Source: Bacteroidia bacterium (lineage in GTDB: Bacteria > Bacteroidota > Bacteroidia > Chitinophagales > Saprospiraceae). Taken from it: a DNA stretch of 41,528 nucleotides. Positions 18,441 through 27,173 of this stretch are shown here, piece by piece. The stretch is taken from assembly GCA_030430845.1 (NCBI GenBank), contig JAUIKE010000060.1, positions 1 through 41,528 of the forward strand. The letters are read 5' to 3'. The translations under genes and the position numbers were made by a program. The notes under the pieces are model-generated. The model searched no databases. It had not been told where the DNA came from and saw only the letters and a list, made by a program, of their open reading frames with translations. The stretch's first letter is position 1; every line of letters begins with the position of its first letter.

Positions 18441-19124
18441 ATGAAAATACTGATCGTTGAGGACGAAAAAGAATTACTGTCAAATGTAAATGCTTATCTC
18501 TCGAACGGAGAGATCGTCTGCGAGTCCGCTTCCAACTTCAGAGAAGCACATGACAAGCTCATTGCCTTTGTGTATGATGTCGTAGTACTCGATATTATGC
18601 TGCCGGATGGCAGCGGCCTTGATTTGCTTGGCTTGATCAAGGAAGAACAACCGGATACCGGAATATTGATCATCTCTGCCAAAAATGCCCTGGATGACAA
18701 GTTGGAAGGCCTGAATTTGGGGGCAGATGATTATCTGACTAAGCCATTTCATCTTTCCGAACTCAATGCCCGCCTAAGGGCCATTTACAGAAGGCGAAAG
18801 CTCCAGGGGAAGTCGGTACTGACGTTTGAAGAGATTCAGGTGCATATTGACAATCACGAAGTCAGTGTTAATGAGGTCCCGATCGTGCTGACAGTCAAAG
18901 AACACGAATTACTTGTTTTTTTCATTACCAATAAAAACCGGGTACTCAACAAACAAGTGATCGCCGAGCACCTTTGGGGGGATAATGTAGATTACCTGGA
19001 CTCCTTTGATTTTGTTTATCAACATATTAAAAACCTGCGCAAAAAACTAGTCGCCGCGGGGGGAGAAAACTACATCCAAACCATTTACGGCTTGGGGTAT
19101 AAATTCAGCAAAAATTTATCATGA
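18441..19124 (+). CDS. OmpR/PhoB-family response regulator
   Basis: 227 residues. The receiver domain (1-115) has the acidic pair in VEDEKE, phosphoacceptor Asp51 in VVVLDIMLPDGSG, Ser79 in LIISAKN and Lys101 in DDYLTKPFHL. The C-terminal winged-helix DNA-binding domain (about 128-225) carries TVKEHELLVFFITNKNRVLN and HIKNLRKKLVAAGGENYIQT with a final GLGYKFS. The gene overlaps its kinase by four bases (ATGA), implying translational coupling. Its own promoter carries TTCAAA direct repeats and probable autoregulation. The signal is unknown; the adjacent TonB-dependent receptor is the likely target. Confidence 0.95.
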   Translation: MKILIVEDEKELLSNVNAYLSNGEIVCESASNFREAHDKLIAFVYDVVVLDIMLPDGSGLDLLGLIKEEQPDTGILIISAKNALDDKLEGLNLGADDYLTKPFHLSELNARLRAIYRRRKLQGKSVLTFEEIQVHIDNHEVSVNEVPIVLTVKEHELLVFFITNKNRVLNKQVIAEHLWGDNVDYLDSFDFVYQHIKNLRKKLVAAGGENYIQTIYGLGYKFSKNLS

Positions 19125-20374
19125 AACTTATAAGTAAAGCCTTGTTCTGGTATTTCCTTCTGGCTGCTGCTGTTTTTGGAATTGGGGGGGGCGTCACCTT
19201 CGTATTGGTAAAAGAGGCCGTAGAACAAGAAACAGATTACGAATTGGCCCGCAATCTGCGCCAAATTATCAGAGCGATAGAAAATGGCCAACCGACTGAG
19301 TTAATAGAGAACAACCACGTAAAGATCTACCCACTCCAACAAGCCCTCGAAAAAGAAAATCGCTTTTACAGTGACACCCTCGTTTATCACGTCCGTACGG
19401 AACGGATGGAAAATTTCCGGAAATTGGTCGCCTTTCGGAATGTGGAGGACCAGCCCTTCAAAATTGAGATCATCGATATTTATTTCGAACAAGACGATAT
19501 CATAGACGTCGTCTCAAAAATACTGCTGCGCTTATTTTTAATATTCAGCATTGTCCTACTGTTGGGCAGCTTTTTAATTTCCAGGTTTATTTTCAAGCCT
19601 TTTGAAGAATTGCTCGCCTCTATCGATCGCTGGAACCTCAAAAGCAATGTTCCCCTGGAAATCCCCCAAACCAATACAAAGGAACTACAGAAGCTCAACA
19701 AGTTTTTAAAGAGAATGACAGATAAGGCCCGCCATGATTATCAGAATCTGAAAGAATTTACAGAAAATGCCTCTCATGAAATGCAGACGCCCCTCGCCAT
19801 TGCTCAGGGGAAGCTTGAAATATTACAGGAAGATGCCAGCCTGACAGTAGAGCAAATGCAACTCATTCAATCTGCACTGTTTTCACTGGACAAACTTTCA
19901 AAACTTGGCAAAGCCCTGACCTTGCTGACCAAAATCGAGAACCTGGAATTTGAAACCTCCAACAATACCAATATATCCGATATTGCCCGACGCATTAGTC
20001 TTCAATTCAGCGAATTAGCGGAGCTGAAGGGATTGGGGCTGGAAAAAGATATTCGGTCGGGCGTCCAACTCCAGATTGACCCCCTTCTGGCCGATATCAT
20101 GATCACAAATTTGCTTAAGAATGCTTTGCAACACAATATTGACGAGGGCCGGATTGAAGTTCTGCTGGACGAACATCAACTCTGTGTTAGGAACACCGGT
20201 CCTGAACCAAGTACCCCCATGCATGAATTATTTGGGCGTTTCAAAAAGAGCAATGGAAGTAACGGAACCCTGGGGCTCGGGCTCGCGATTGTTAAAAAAA
20301 TCGCAGATGTTCATCAAATGGAGGTATCCTATGATTTTAAGGCAGGCCTACATGAAGTAAGTGTTAAATTTTAG
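19121..20374 (+). CDS. Membrane sensor histidine kinase
   Basis: 417 residues. Two membrane helices (about 8-30 and 135-154) bracket a short periplasmic sensor of roughly 100 residues with no recognised fold. A HAMP-like linker follows, then the dimerisation helix with phosphoacceptor His219 in NASHEMQTPLAIAQGKLEIL. The ATPase domain has the N box (TNLLKNALQHN, Asn330/Asn334), VRNTG as G1 and GTLGLGLAIVKKIAD as G2. The four-base overlap with the regulator supports a cognate pair. It is an orthodox kinase without a receiver domain. Confidence 0.94.
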   Translation: MKLISKALFWYFLLAAAVFGIGGGVTFVLVKEAVEQETDYELARNLRQIIRAIENGQPTELIENNHVKIYPLQQALEKENRFYSDTLVYHVRTERMENFRKLVAFRNVEDQPFKIEIIDIYFEQDDIIDVVSKILLRLFLIFSIVLLLGSFLISRFIFKPFEELLASIDRWNLKSNVPLEIPQTNTKELQKLNKFLKRMTDKARHDYQNLKEFTENASHEMQTPLAIAQGKLEILQEDASLTVEQMQLIQSALFSLDKLSKLGKALTLLTKIENLEFETSNNTNISDIARRISLQFSELAELKGLGLEKDIRSGVQLQIDPLLADIMITNLLKNALQHNIDEGRIEVLLDEHQLCVRNTGPEPSTPMHELFGRFKKSNGSNGTLGLGLAIVKKIADVHQMEVSYDFKAGLHEVSVKF

Positions 20375-20380
20375 CATAAT

Positions 20381-20444
20381 TTCAAAATCTCAGATTTCCT
20401 TCAAAATTCCTTCAAATTGAACATAGCTTTTAACCTCATTTTTG
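20381..20444 (+). promoter_or_regulatory. TTCAAA repeats and -7-like box upstream of the TonB receptor
   Basis: TTCAAA begins at 20381, 20400 and 20411. CATTTTTG at 20437-20444 is one base from TAnnTTTG. The two proximal repeats lie 37 and 26 bases upstream of the -7 box, exactly as the repeats at 18391 and 18402 relate to the box at 18428. This supports a shared binding site for the adjacent response regulator. Confidence 0.6.
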
Positions 20445-20543
20445 TGAAAAAATAGAAAAAAAATAATCAATTAGCCAGCTTTAATGTTTAAACACCGAGC
20501 CTGCTTTATATTAAGCAAAAGTCTATTTCAAAAAAAACCAAGT

Positions 20544-23018
20544 ATGAATTTTCGCGTTACGATTGTTATTACATTTTTATGTTGTTTAATCGGCCCTTTT
20601 TCCCAGGGGCAGAGCTTAGAGCCAAATTATGACCAATCGACTACTGTCGCCCCTGCCACCCAGGATATTGTGATTGAAGGTAAGATTATCAACCAGGACA
20701 CAGAAGAGCCCCTGGAATTTGCGACGGTATCCATATACACAGAAGGGGACAGTGCTTTGGTTACGGGTACCACAACGGACCTTGACGGAACTTTCTCCCT
20801 GGAGCTTAACGGGGGGCAATCCTACTATATTGAAATCAACTTTTTGGCATTTGAGAACAAAACCATATCTAATATTAAAGCAGAAAAGGGACAGAAAAGA
20901 GTAGATCTGGGAGTCATCAGCTTGTCGGAGAACAGCCAGGTACTGGAAGAAGTAGAAGTAGTGGCTGAAAAAAGCAGTATGCAGCTACAACTGGACAAGA
21001 GGGTCTTCAATGTCGGCAAGGATTTAGCCAATCTTGGGGGAAATGCTTCCGACATGCTCGAAAACGTCCCTTCTGTGACGGTGGATGTAGAAGGGAATGT
21101 TAGTTTGCGGGGAAGTCAAAATGTTCGGATGCTCATTAACGGAAAGCCTTCCGGCCTGACCGGGCCCGACGCACTTCGCCAATTACAAGGAGACATGATC
21201 GAGCGGATTGAGGTGATCACCAACCCCTCTGCCCGCTATGATGCCGAAGGAGATGCGGGGATCATCAATATTGTTTTAAAGCAAGGAGCAGAGAAGGGTT
21301 TTAACGGCTCTTTTGGGCTAAATGCCGGTGAGCCGGCCAACTACGGGGCTTCTTACAGCCTTAACCTTCGTCAGAACGACTTTAACTTTTTCTCTTCTTT
21401 TGGCCTTCGCTATCGCGAATCTCCGGGTGGCGGATACAACAACCAACGGTATCTAAACAGTGACGGCGAGCTCGTATACTTCGAGAGTGATCAGGAAAGG
21501 ACCAGGAAGGACCTGGGCGGGAACTTCAGAGCGGGCTTCAACTGGTATATGGACCCCAGAAGTGTTCTGACGACCTCTGTTTTATATAGAAAATCACAGG
21601 AAGACAACAATTCCTTTATTGAATACCGCGATTTTGATGGTGCGGGTAATCTTACCTCCATATCCACCCGAACAGAGGATGGGGAAAACGATGAAAGCGA
21701 CCTGGAGGCGACGCTCACCTATGAGCGTACTTTCACTAGTGATGAACACAAGTTGAACTTAGATTTTCGGATCAACAATAACGAAGAGAAGGGGCTCAGC
21801 AATTTTTCTGAAATCGACGGACAGGGAAATAATCCGCCGTTGCAAAGGTCAGATGACACGGAAAAAAGTACGGATTATCTCATCCAGGCTGACTATGTGC
21901 ATCCCATCGGAGATAATGGTGCCAAATTTGAGATAGGGACCCGATCTACCCTGAGGTCTATCATCAATGACTTTTTATCTGAAGAACAAAACGAATTTGG
22001 AGATTGGGACCCCATCGCCAGTTTAGATGACCGCTTGGAATACACAGAAAACATTTACGCCGGCTATGCTATTTTTGCCAAAGAAGCGGAGAAGTTTTCT
22101 TATCAATTAGGTGTAAGGATGGAATACACCCAACTAATCACAGAATTACAAAAAACAGATTTTCTCAATGAGCGAAGCTTCTTCAATCTGTTTCCGAGTG
22201 TCAACTTGTCTTACAAATTACAGGAAGAGGACCAGCTGCAGCTGAGTTTCAGCCGGCGGATCAGCCGCCCGCGTTTCTGGCATTTATTACCCTCTTTCAG
22301 CTTGAATGACAGCCGTAATTTCCGGTCAGGCAATCCGAATCTAAATCCGGTATTTACGAACTCTTATGAATTGGGATATTTAAAATACTGGAACACAGGT
22401 TCTTTGCTTTCAAGTGTTTATTACAGAAGGAGTAATGGCGTGACCGAGCGAATTTTGACGGTGCAGGATGACGGCACGACCTTACAGTTACCGGTTAACC
22501 TATCCAAAAGAGATGCGTATGGTATTGAATTCAGTTTTTCTCAGGACATCACTAAAAATTGGGATGTAACGGCCAACTGGAACTTCTACCGTGCCATCAC
22601 AGATGGTGAATATGAAGGGGTACGATACTATGCGGATGCTGTAACCTGGACCGCCCGATTGATGACGAGCCTCAAAATCGGTAAAGGCTTTGATGCTCAG
22701 GCATCCTTCAATTACAGAGCTCCTGAAGTAGAGCCACAAGGAAAAGATTTGGCTGTGTACAGCTTTAATTTCGGTTTGGCAAAGGATATTCTGAATGAAA
22801 AAGGGACGCTTTCTCTGAGTGTCAGAGACCTCTTTAACACCCGGAAACGTCGTTCATTTATTGATCAGGAAGGCTTTTATTCAGAAAGCGCTTTCCAGTG
22901 GAGAAGAGGTCAGCAATTCACCCTTTCTTTCAATTACCGCTTAAATCAGAAAAAACGCCGTGGAGATAAAGGTGGAGAACGCGGAGATGGGGAAGGGGAT
23001 TTTGAGGAAGGATTCTAA
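20544..23018 (+). CDS. Outer-membrane TonB-dependent receptor family protein
   Basis: 824 residues from the ATG at 20544, chosen because it begins a clean signal peptide (MNFRVTIVITFLCCLIGPFSQGQ); an in-frame ATG at 20484 is less likely. A carboxypeptidase-regulatory-like domain (EPLEFATVSIYTEG, TTDLDGTFSLEL) covers about 40-120. A plug domain follows with DMLENVPSVTVDVEGNVSLR, MLINGKPSG, IERIEVITNPSARYDAEGDA and GIINIVLK. The rest is an outer-membrane beta-barrel with SFSRRISRPRFWHLLPSFS and GNPNLNPVFTNSYELGYLKY, typical of the outer-membrane-barrel family 3. The barrel is followed by a charged glycine-rich tail ending in EEGF. The gene sits about 170 bases after the histidine kinase with its own TTCAAA promoter. 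The substrate is unknown. Confidence 0.9.
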   Translation: MNFRVTIVITFLCCLIGPFSQGQSLEPNYDQSTTVAPATQDIVIEGKIINQDTEEPLEFATVSIYTEGDSALVTGTTTDLDGTFSLELNGGQSYYIEINFLAFENKTISNIKAEKGQKRVDLGVISLSENSQVLEEVEVVAEKSSMQLQLDKRVFNVGKDLANLGGNASDMLENVPSVTVDVEGNVSLRGSQNVRMLINGKPSGLTGPDALRQLQGDMIERIEVITNPSARYDAEGDAGIINIVLKQGAEKGFNGSFGLNAGEPANYGASYSLNLRQNDFNFFSSFGLRYRESPGGGYNNQRYLNSDGELVYFESDQERTRKDLGGNFRAGFNWYMDPRSVLTTSVLYRKSQEDNNSFIEYRDFDGAGNLTSISTRTEDGENDESDLEATLTYERTFTSDEHKLNLDFRINNNEEKGLSNFSEIDGQGNNPPLQRSDDTEKSTDYLIQADYVHPIGDNGAKFEIGTRSTLRSIINDFLSEEQNEFGDWDPIASLDDRLEYTENIYAGYAIFAKEAEKFSYQLGVRMEYTQLITELQKTDFLNERSFFNLFPSVNLSYKLQEEDQLQLSFSRRISRPRFWHLLPSFSLNDSRNFRSGNPNLNPVFTNSYELGYLKYWNTGSLLSSVYYRRSNGVTERILTVQDDGTTLQLPVNLSKRDAYGIEFSFSQDITKNWDVTANWNFYRAITDGEYEGVRYYADAVTWTARLMTSLKIGKGFDAQASFNYRAPEVEPQGKDLAVYSFNFGLAKDILNEKGTLSLSVRDLFNTRKRRSFIDQEGFYSESAFQWRRGQQFTLSFNYRLNQKKRRGDKGGERGDGEGDFEEGF

Positions 23019-23048
23019 AAGTTTATAGTTCGAGGTCAAATTATATTC

Positions 23049-23086
23049 AAAAGGGCAGTTTTCCGACACGGATTTGCTGCCCTTTT
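23049..23086 (+). terminator. Terminator after the TonB receptor gene
   Basis: AAAAGGGCAG (23049-23058) pairs with CTGCCCTTTT (23077-23086) and ends in a T-rich tract. Confidence 0.85.
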
Positions 23087-23148
23087 CTTATTAATCTATG
23101 TGAAAATATTTAATTTAAAGCATTATTATTTTCCCACTATTAATAAAT

Positions 23149-23186
23149 AAGGAGTTAGAAGGCTCTACCGGTCCTTCTAACTCCTT
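23149..23186 (+). promoter_or_regulatory. Leader hairpin just upstream of the haloperoxidase start
   Basis: A perfect 14-bp stem (AAGGAGTTAGAAGG with CCTTCTAACTCCTT) encloses a 10-base loop that ends in ACCGGT. The hairpin ends 15 bases before the ATG at 23202, and a second ACCGGT occurs at 23190-23195. The receptor gene already has a terminator at 23049-23086, so this may act on the downstream mRNA. It may also be a dispersed palindrome. Confidence 0.5.
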
Positions 23187-23201
23187 CAAACCGGTTATCT
23201 C

Positions 23202-25526
23202 ATGAATAAAAAATTACTTTATCTGACACGATTTTTTTTACTTTTTCTGTTTATTAATATTCAAGTGGCGCAAGCCCAGCATTCGGTAGCCAGGCAATGG
23301 AACGAAGCCCTTTTATTTGCCATTCGGAATGATCTGGCCCGACCTACAGTGCACGCCCGCAACCTTTTCCATGTTTCTCTAGCCATGTACGACGCCTGGG
23401 CGGCCTACGATACCATTGCGCAACCCATGTTACTCGGCAATTCTCTGGGCAATTTAATATTTGACTTTGAGGGGGTAGAAACGCCAGAGGATGTAAAAGC
23501 AGCACAGGAAGAAGCTATGAGCTATGCTGCCTACCGGCTGCTGACTTATCGTTTCGTCTTTTCTCCCGGAGGGGAGAAATCCTTGGCCTATTTCGACAGC
23601 TTATTTTTTGACTTGGGTTATGACCCTTCGGTCTTTTCAACGAATTACCAAACGGACGGCCCGGCCGCGCTCGGCAATTATATTTCCGCACAAATCACCA
23701 ATTTGGGAAGAAAGGATAACTCTAATGAGCGGAGAGACTATGCCAATCTGTTCTATGAGCCGGTTAATCCGCCTCTTATAGTTTCCGATCCCGGTAATCC
23801 CGATATAGAAGACCCCAACCGATGGCAGCCCCTCAGCCTTGAATTATTTATAGACCAATCCGGAAATGAGATCCCCGGGAGTACTCCCCCCTTTCTCAGC
23901 CCCGAATGGGGAAAAGTCATTCCTTTTGCCTTAAGTGAAGAGGATCTCACTATTTACGAACGGGATAGCGGAGAATACTGGGTGTATCACGATCCCGGGC
24001 CACCTCCTTATCTGGAACCTGAAACAGGTGGAGGCTTATCTGCGGAATATAAATGGGGCTTTTCACTGGTAGCAGTATGGTCTTCGCAATTGGATCCTAC
24101 CGACAGTGTTATGATCGATATTTCCCCGGCTTCTTTGGGGAATATTAGTGTCGAAGAGTATCCGACGACGGTTGAAGGACTTCGTTCCTTTTACAACCTT
24201 GAAGGAGGAGGAGATCTGAGCCATGGCCACGATATCAATCCTCACACAGGGCAAGCTTATGAGCCCAATATGGTGCCTAAAGGAGATTATGCCCGGGTAT
24301 TAGCTGAATTTTGGGCAGATGGTCCGGATTCGGAGACGCCTCCGGGGCATTGGTTTACCATTTTGAACTATGTACTTGATCACCCCGAATTTAAAAGAAA
24401 ATATAAGGGCGAAGGGCCGGAAATAGACCCCCTGGAATGGGACGTCAAAGCTTATGTGTTACTTGGTGGAGCTATGCATGATGTGGCCATAACTGCCTGG
24501 GGGATCAAAGGATGGTATGATTATCTTCGTCCTATTTCAGCTATTCGCTTAATGGCAGATTATGGCCAGAGCACCGACCCTGAACTGCCCAGCTATCACC
24601 CCGGAGGTATTCCTCTTTTACCCGGATATATAGAGTTGGTTTTGGAGGGAGATACGCTGGCGGGCGTTGATAATGAGCACTTACACAAGATCAAACTAAA
24701 AGCCTGGCGAGGCCCTGACTACATAGAAGAACCCGACAGCACTGTTGCAGGAGTTGGCTGGATATTGGCTGAAAACTGGTGGCCTTATCAGCGCCCCTCT
24801 TTCGTAACACCTCCTTTCGCAGGCTATATTTCGGGGCATTCCACTTATTCGAGAGCTGCAGCGGAAATTATGACTATGATGACCGGAGATCCGTTCTTCC
24901 CGGGAGGTATGGGAGAGTTTTTAGCCCCCAAAAATGAATTTCTCGTATTTGAAGACGGCCCCAGTCAGGATATCGTACTGCAATGGGCTACCTATCGCGA
25001 TGCTTCTGACCAAACCAGTTTGTCCAGAATATGGGGAGGGATCCACCCTCCTGCGGATGACATGCCTGGGCGGCTGATCGGCATGAAAATAGCAGATGAT
25101 GCCTTCAAGAAAGCGGATTATTTTTTCAATCCGGATCGGGATGAAGACGGTTATCGCGCCAGTGAAGATTGCAATGACCTGGACAGCTTGATACACCCCA
25201 TGGCTGAAGAAATTGCCGATGGAAAAGACAATGATTGTGATGGACTTGTTGACAATCTGTCTACCAATACCGATCAGTCCTATCAGCATTCCGTTAAAGC
25301 CTACCCCAATCCGGTAGAGAACGAACTATGGGTAGAGCATAGCTTCAGGGGACAAGGAATAGTTCAATTATTCCATATGGACGGTCGGTTAAGCAAACAA
25401 TTCAAACAAGATTTTGATGGTGTCAGCTTTAAAGTCTCTTTTGATGATGTGCCGAAAGGTGCTTACACACTGGTTATGAGTGATGAGCAAGGCCGTCGTC
25501 TATGGATAGGTAAAATATTACATTAA
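23202..25526 (+). CDS. Secreted vanadium-haloperoxidase/PAP2-superfamily protein with MopE-like motif and T9SS sorting domain
   Basis: 774 residues with signal peptide MNKKLLYLTRFFLLFLFINI..AQAQ. The vanadate/phosphate pocket motifs are present in order: K436-x6-R443-P in KGWYDYLRP, SGH at 544-546 in GYISGHSTYSRAAA, and S608-R609-x5-H615-x3-D619 in SRIWGGIHPPAD. The N-terminal half (AMYDAWAAYD, HARNLFHVSLA) matches large bacterial vanadium-dependent haloperoxidase-like proteins. After the enzyme comes a MopE-type segment (DRDEDGYRASEDCND..DGKDNDCDGLVDN, about 645-685), thought to bind metal. A type A T9SS C-terminal domain follows (YPNPVENELWVEHS to GKILH, about 698-774). It should be exported through the T9SS to the surface or medium. 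Halide specificity, or a phosphatase alternative, cannot be decided from sequence. Confidence 0.9.
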   Translation: MNKKLLYLTRFFLLFLFINIQVAQAQHSVARQWNEALLFAIRNDLARPTVHARNLFHVSLAMYDAWAAYDTIAQPMLLGNSLGNLIFDFEGVETPEDVKAAQEEAMSYAAYRLLTYRFVFSPGGEKSLAYFDSLFFDLGYDPSVFSTNYQTDGPAALGNYISAQITNLGRKDNSNERRDYANLFYEPVNPPLIVSDPGNPDIEDPNRWQPLSLELFIDQSGNEIPGSTPPFLSPEWGKVIPFALSEEDLTIYERDSGEYWVYHDPGPPPYLEPETGGGLSAEYKWGFSLVAVWSSQLDPTDSVMIDISPASLGNISVEEYPTTVEGLRSFYNLEGGGDLSHGHDINPHTGQAYEPNMVPKGDYARVLAEFWADGPDSETPPGHWFTILNYVLDHPEFKRKYKGEGPEIDPLEWDVKAYVLLGGAMHDVAITAWGIKGWYDYLRPISAIRLMADYGQSTDPELPSYHPGGIPLLPGYIELVLEGDTLAGVDNEHLHKIKLKAWRGPDYIEEPDSTVAGVGWILAENWWPYQRPSFVTPPFAGYISGHSTYSRAAAEIMTMMTGDPFFPGGMGEFLAPKNEFLVFEDGPSQDIVLQWATYRDASDQTSLSRIWGGIHPPADDMPGRLIGMKIADDAFKKADYFFNPDRDEDGYRASEDCNDLDSLIHPMAEEIADGKDNDCDGLVDNLSTNTDQSYQHSVKAYPNPVENELWVEHSFRGQGIVQLFHMDGRLSKQFKQDFDGVSFKVSFDDVPKGAYTLVMSDEQGRRLWIGKILH

Positions 25527-25528
25527 AA

Positions 25529-25692
25529 ATAGGGGTTGTGTAAAAAGTCCTTCGGCCTTTTTCCCCAACCAATAATATTCTTTTAGGAGGTTGTTTTAAG
25601 AAAAAAACTTCGTTTTTTTTTTGAAACAACCTCCTAAACAAAATTTTCGGGGGTGGGTGAAAACGAGGAACGAGTTTTTACACAACCCCTAT
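25529..25692. repeat. Nested inverted-repeat cluster between convergent genes
   Basis: Outer 18-bp arms 25529-25546 and 25675-25692 are exact reverse complements. They enclose an inner 15-bp stem (25582-25596 with 25624-25638) whose loop is itself an A-tract/T-tract hairpin. The left outer part also folds locally (GGTTGTGTAAAAAG with CTTTTTCCCCAACC, imperfect). The ends of both convergent genes flank it, so it probably terminates both. Its left part resembles the 15247-15299 element. Confidence 0.85.
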
Positions 25693-25699
25693 AATTTTC

Positions 25700-27151
25700 T
25701 TAGTTCTCCCAATTCTTCTTTTCTTGCTCGACATGATTGAGCTTTATTTTTACCCCATACTTTTTATTCAGATGCTTAGTGAGCGCATCTGCGGCATAAA
25801 CTGACCGATGCTGCCCGCCGGTACACCCAAAATTGATCATCAGGTGAGTAAAACTACGATCTATATAATCTTCCACTGCCTGATCAACGATCCGAAAAAC
25901 ATTGTTCAGGAAATCACCCATTTGACTGTGGTGTTTCAGGAAGTTGATCACTGATTCATCGCGGCCGGTCAACTTCTTGTAAGGCTCATATCGACCGGGA
26001 TTATGTATGAAGCGACAATCAAAAACGAAACCACCTCCATTACCTGAATCGTCACCGGGAATCCCTCCTTTTTTATAAGAAAAGCTATTAACCGTTACGG
26101 TTAACAGGCTGGACGAAGCCTTGATCTTGTCGAAAGGCTCAAACTGCTTGGAATTGATCAGGTCCAGCAAAGAGTTTTTCAGTTCGGGAATTTCGATTGG
26201 GAAATCGATGTTATCAAAAATCCATTTTACATTTCTTAAGGCAAATGGGATGCTGGACAGAAAATGTTCTTTGCGCTCGTACAGTCCGCGAAAGCCGTAG
26301 GCACCCAGTACCTGTACACACCTCATCAAAACATAGCCGTAATAATATTCCGTGAAGGAAGCCCGGTCGATGTCAATCAGCTCTTCTACGGCATCCAGAT
26401 AATAGTCCAACAACTCAAGGCGAATATCCGCCGGGATATTGGCTTTGGCCTGGTAAAGTAAGGAAGCCAGGTCATATTGCAAAGCCCCCTTCCTACCTCC
26501 TTGATAATCAATAAAGTAAGGCTCTCCTCCCTTGATCATGATGTTGCGGGTCTGGAAATCCCGGAACATAAAAAAGTTGGTATCTGTTTGAAGGAGGTAA
26601 TCTGCGAGGCGGTGGAAGTCATCTTCAAGGGCCTGCTCATCAAAGTCGACCCGGGCAGGCTTCAGGAAGTAGTATTTAAAATAATTACAATCCCATAACA
26701 TGGATTGCTTATCGAACTCCTTTCGGGGAAAACAAAGATCAAAATTGAGGCCTTCTGCTCCTGTAATCTGAAGTCGGGCCAATTGACGGACCACTTTTTT
26801 ATAGATATTAATCAAATAATCAGGGAAATAGTCTCCCTTTTGTAAAAGGTAGCTATAAAGGGTGGTAAAGCCGAGATCCTCCTGCAGGTAAACTTTTTGG
26901 TCCAATTTTTCGAGGTAAATTTCAGGTACCGGAAGCTCTTTCGACCGGAAGTGATTAGAGAACTGAACGAACGCTTCATTCTCTTTATCTCCCGGATTAT
27001 AAGCTCCGATGGCCGAAGTGCTGCCTTCCTTCAAGCGGTAGTAGATCCGGTCGGAGCCGGAAGGGGCCAGCGGTAAAATGAGCGAAGGTTCTTTTCCCGA
27101 CCAGGTTTCAAAAAGATCAGAGAGTAGTGCTTCTATTTTTCTTGAATTCAT
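25700..27151 (-). CDS. Aminoglycoside phosphotransferase-like kinase fused to a RapZ C-terminal domain
   Basis: 483 residues from the ATG at 27151 (MNSRKIEALLSDLFETW); the upstream in-frame extension crosses an inverted repeat. The N-terminal part (about 1-330) is an APH/choline-kinase-like fold: SGSDRIYYRL near the start, catalytic loop FMFRDFQTRNIMI (Asp198, Asn203) and metal-binding IDYQGGRKGALQYDLASLLY (Asp215). This is close to the AmgK type that phosphorylates N-acetylmuramate and GlcNAc at the anomeric position. The C-terminal part (about 350-475) is the RapZ second domain, with FDCRFIHNPGRY and FGCTGGQHRSVYAADAL. In E. coli this domain senses glucosamine-6-phosphate; the N-terminal P-loop domain of RapZ is absent. 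The combination suggests amino-sugar or envelope metabolism, but that is inference. Confidence 0.85.
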   Translation of the reverse strand: MNSRKIEALLSDLFETWSGKEPSLILPLAPSGSDRIYYRLKEGSTSAIGAYNPGDKENEAFVQFSNHFRSKELPVPEIYLEKLDQKVYLQEDLGFTTLYSYLLQKGDYFPDYLINIYKKVVRQLARLQITGAEGLNFDLCFPRKEFDKQSMLWDCNYFKYYFLKPARVDFDEQALEDDFHRLADYLLQTDTNFFMFRDFQTRNIMIKGGEPYFIDYQGGRKGALQYDLASLLYQAKANIPADIRLELLDYYLDAVEELIDIDRASFTEYYYGYVLMRCVQVLGAYGFRGLYERKEHFLSSIPFALRNVKWIFDNIDFPIEIPELKNSLLDLINSKQFEPFDKIKASSSLLTVTVNSFSYKKGGIPGDDSGNGGGFVFDCRFIHNPGRYEPYKKLTGRDESVINFLKHHSQMGDFLNNVFRIVDQAVEDYIDRSFTHLMINFGCTGGQHRSVYAADALTKHLNKKYGVKIKLNHVEQEKKNWEN

Positions 27152-27173
27152 GTTGAATTCGTTTAAAAAAGCA

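Noticed and set aside
23163..23195. Classic H-type pseudoknot in the haloperoxidase leader
   Set aside because: The connecting segment of about three bases cannot span a 14-bp stem, so the full pseudoknot is sterically unlikely.
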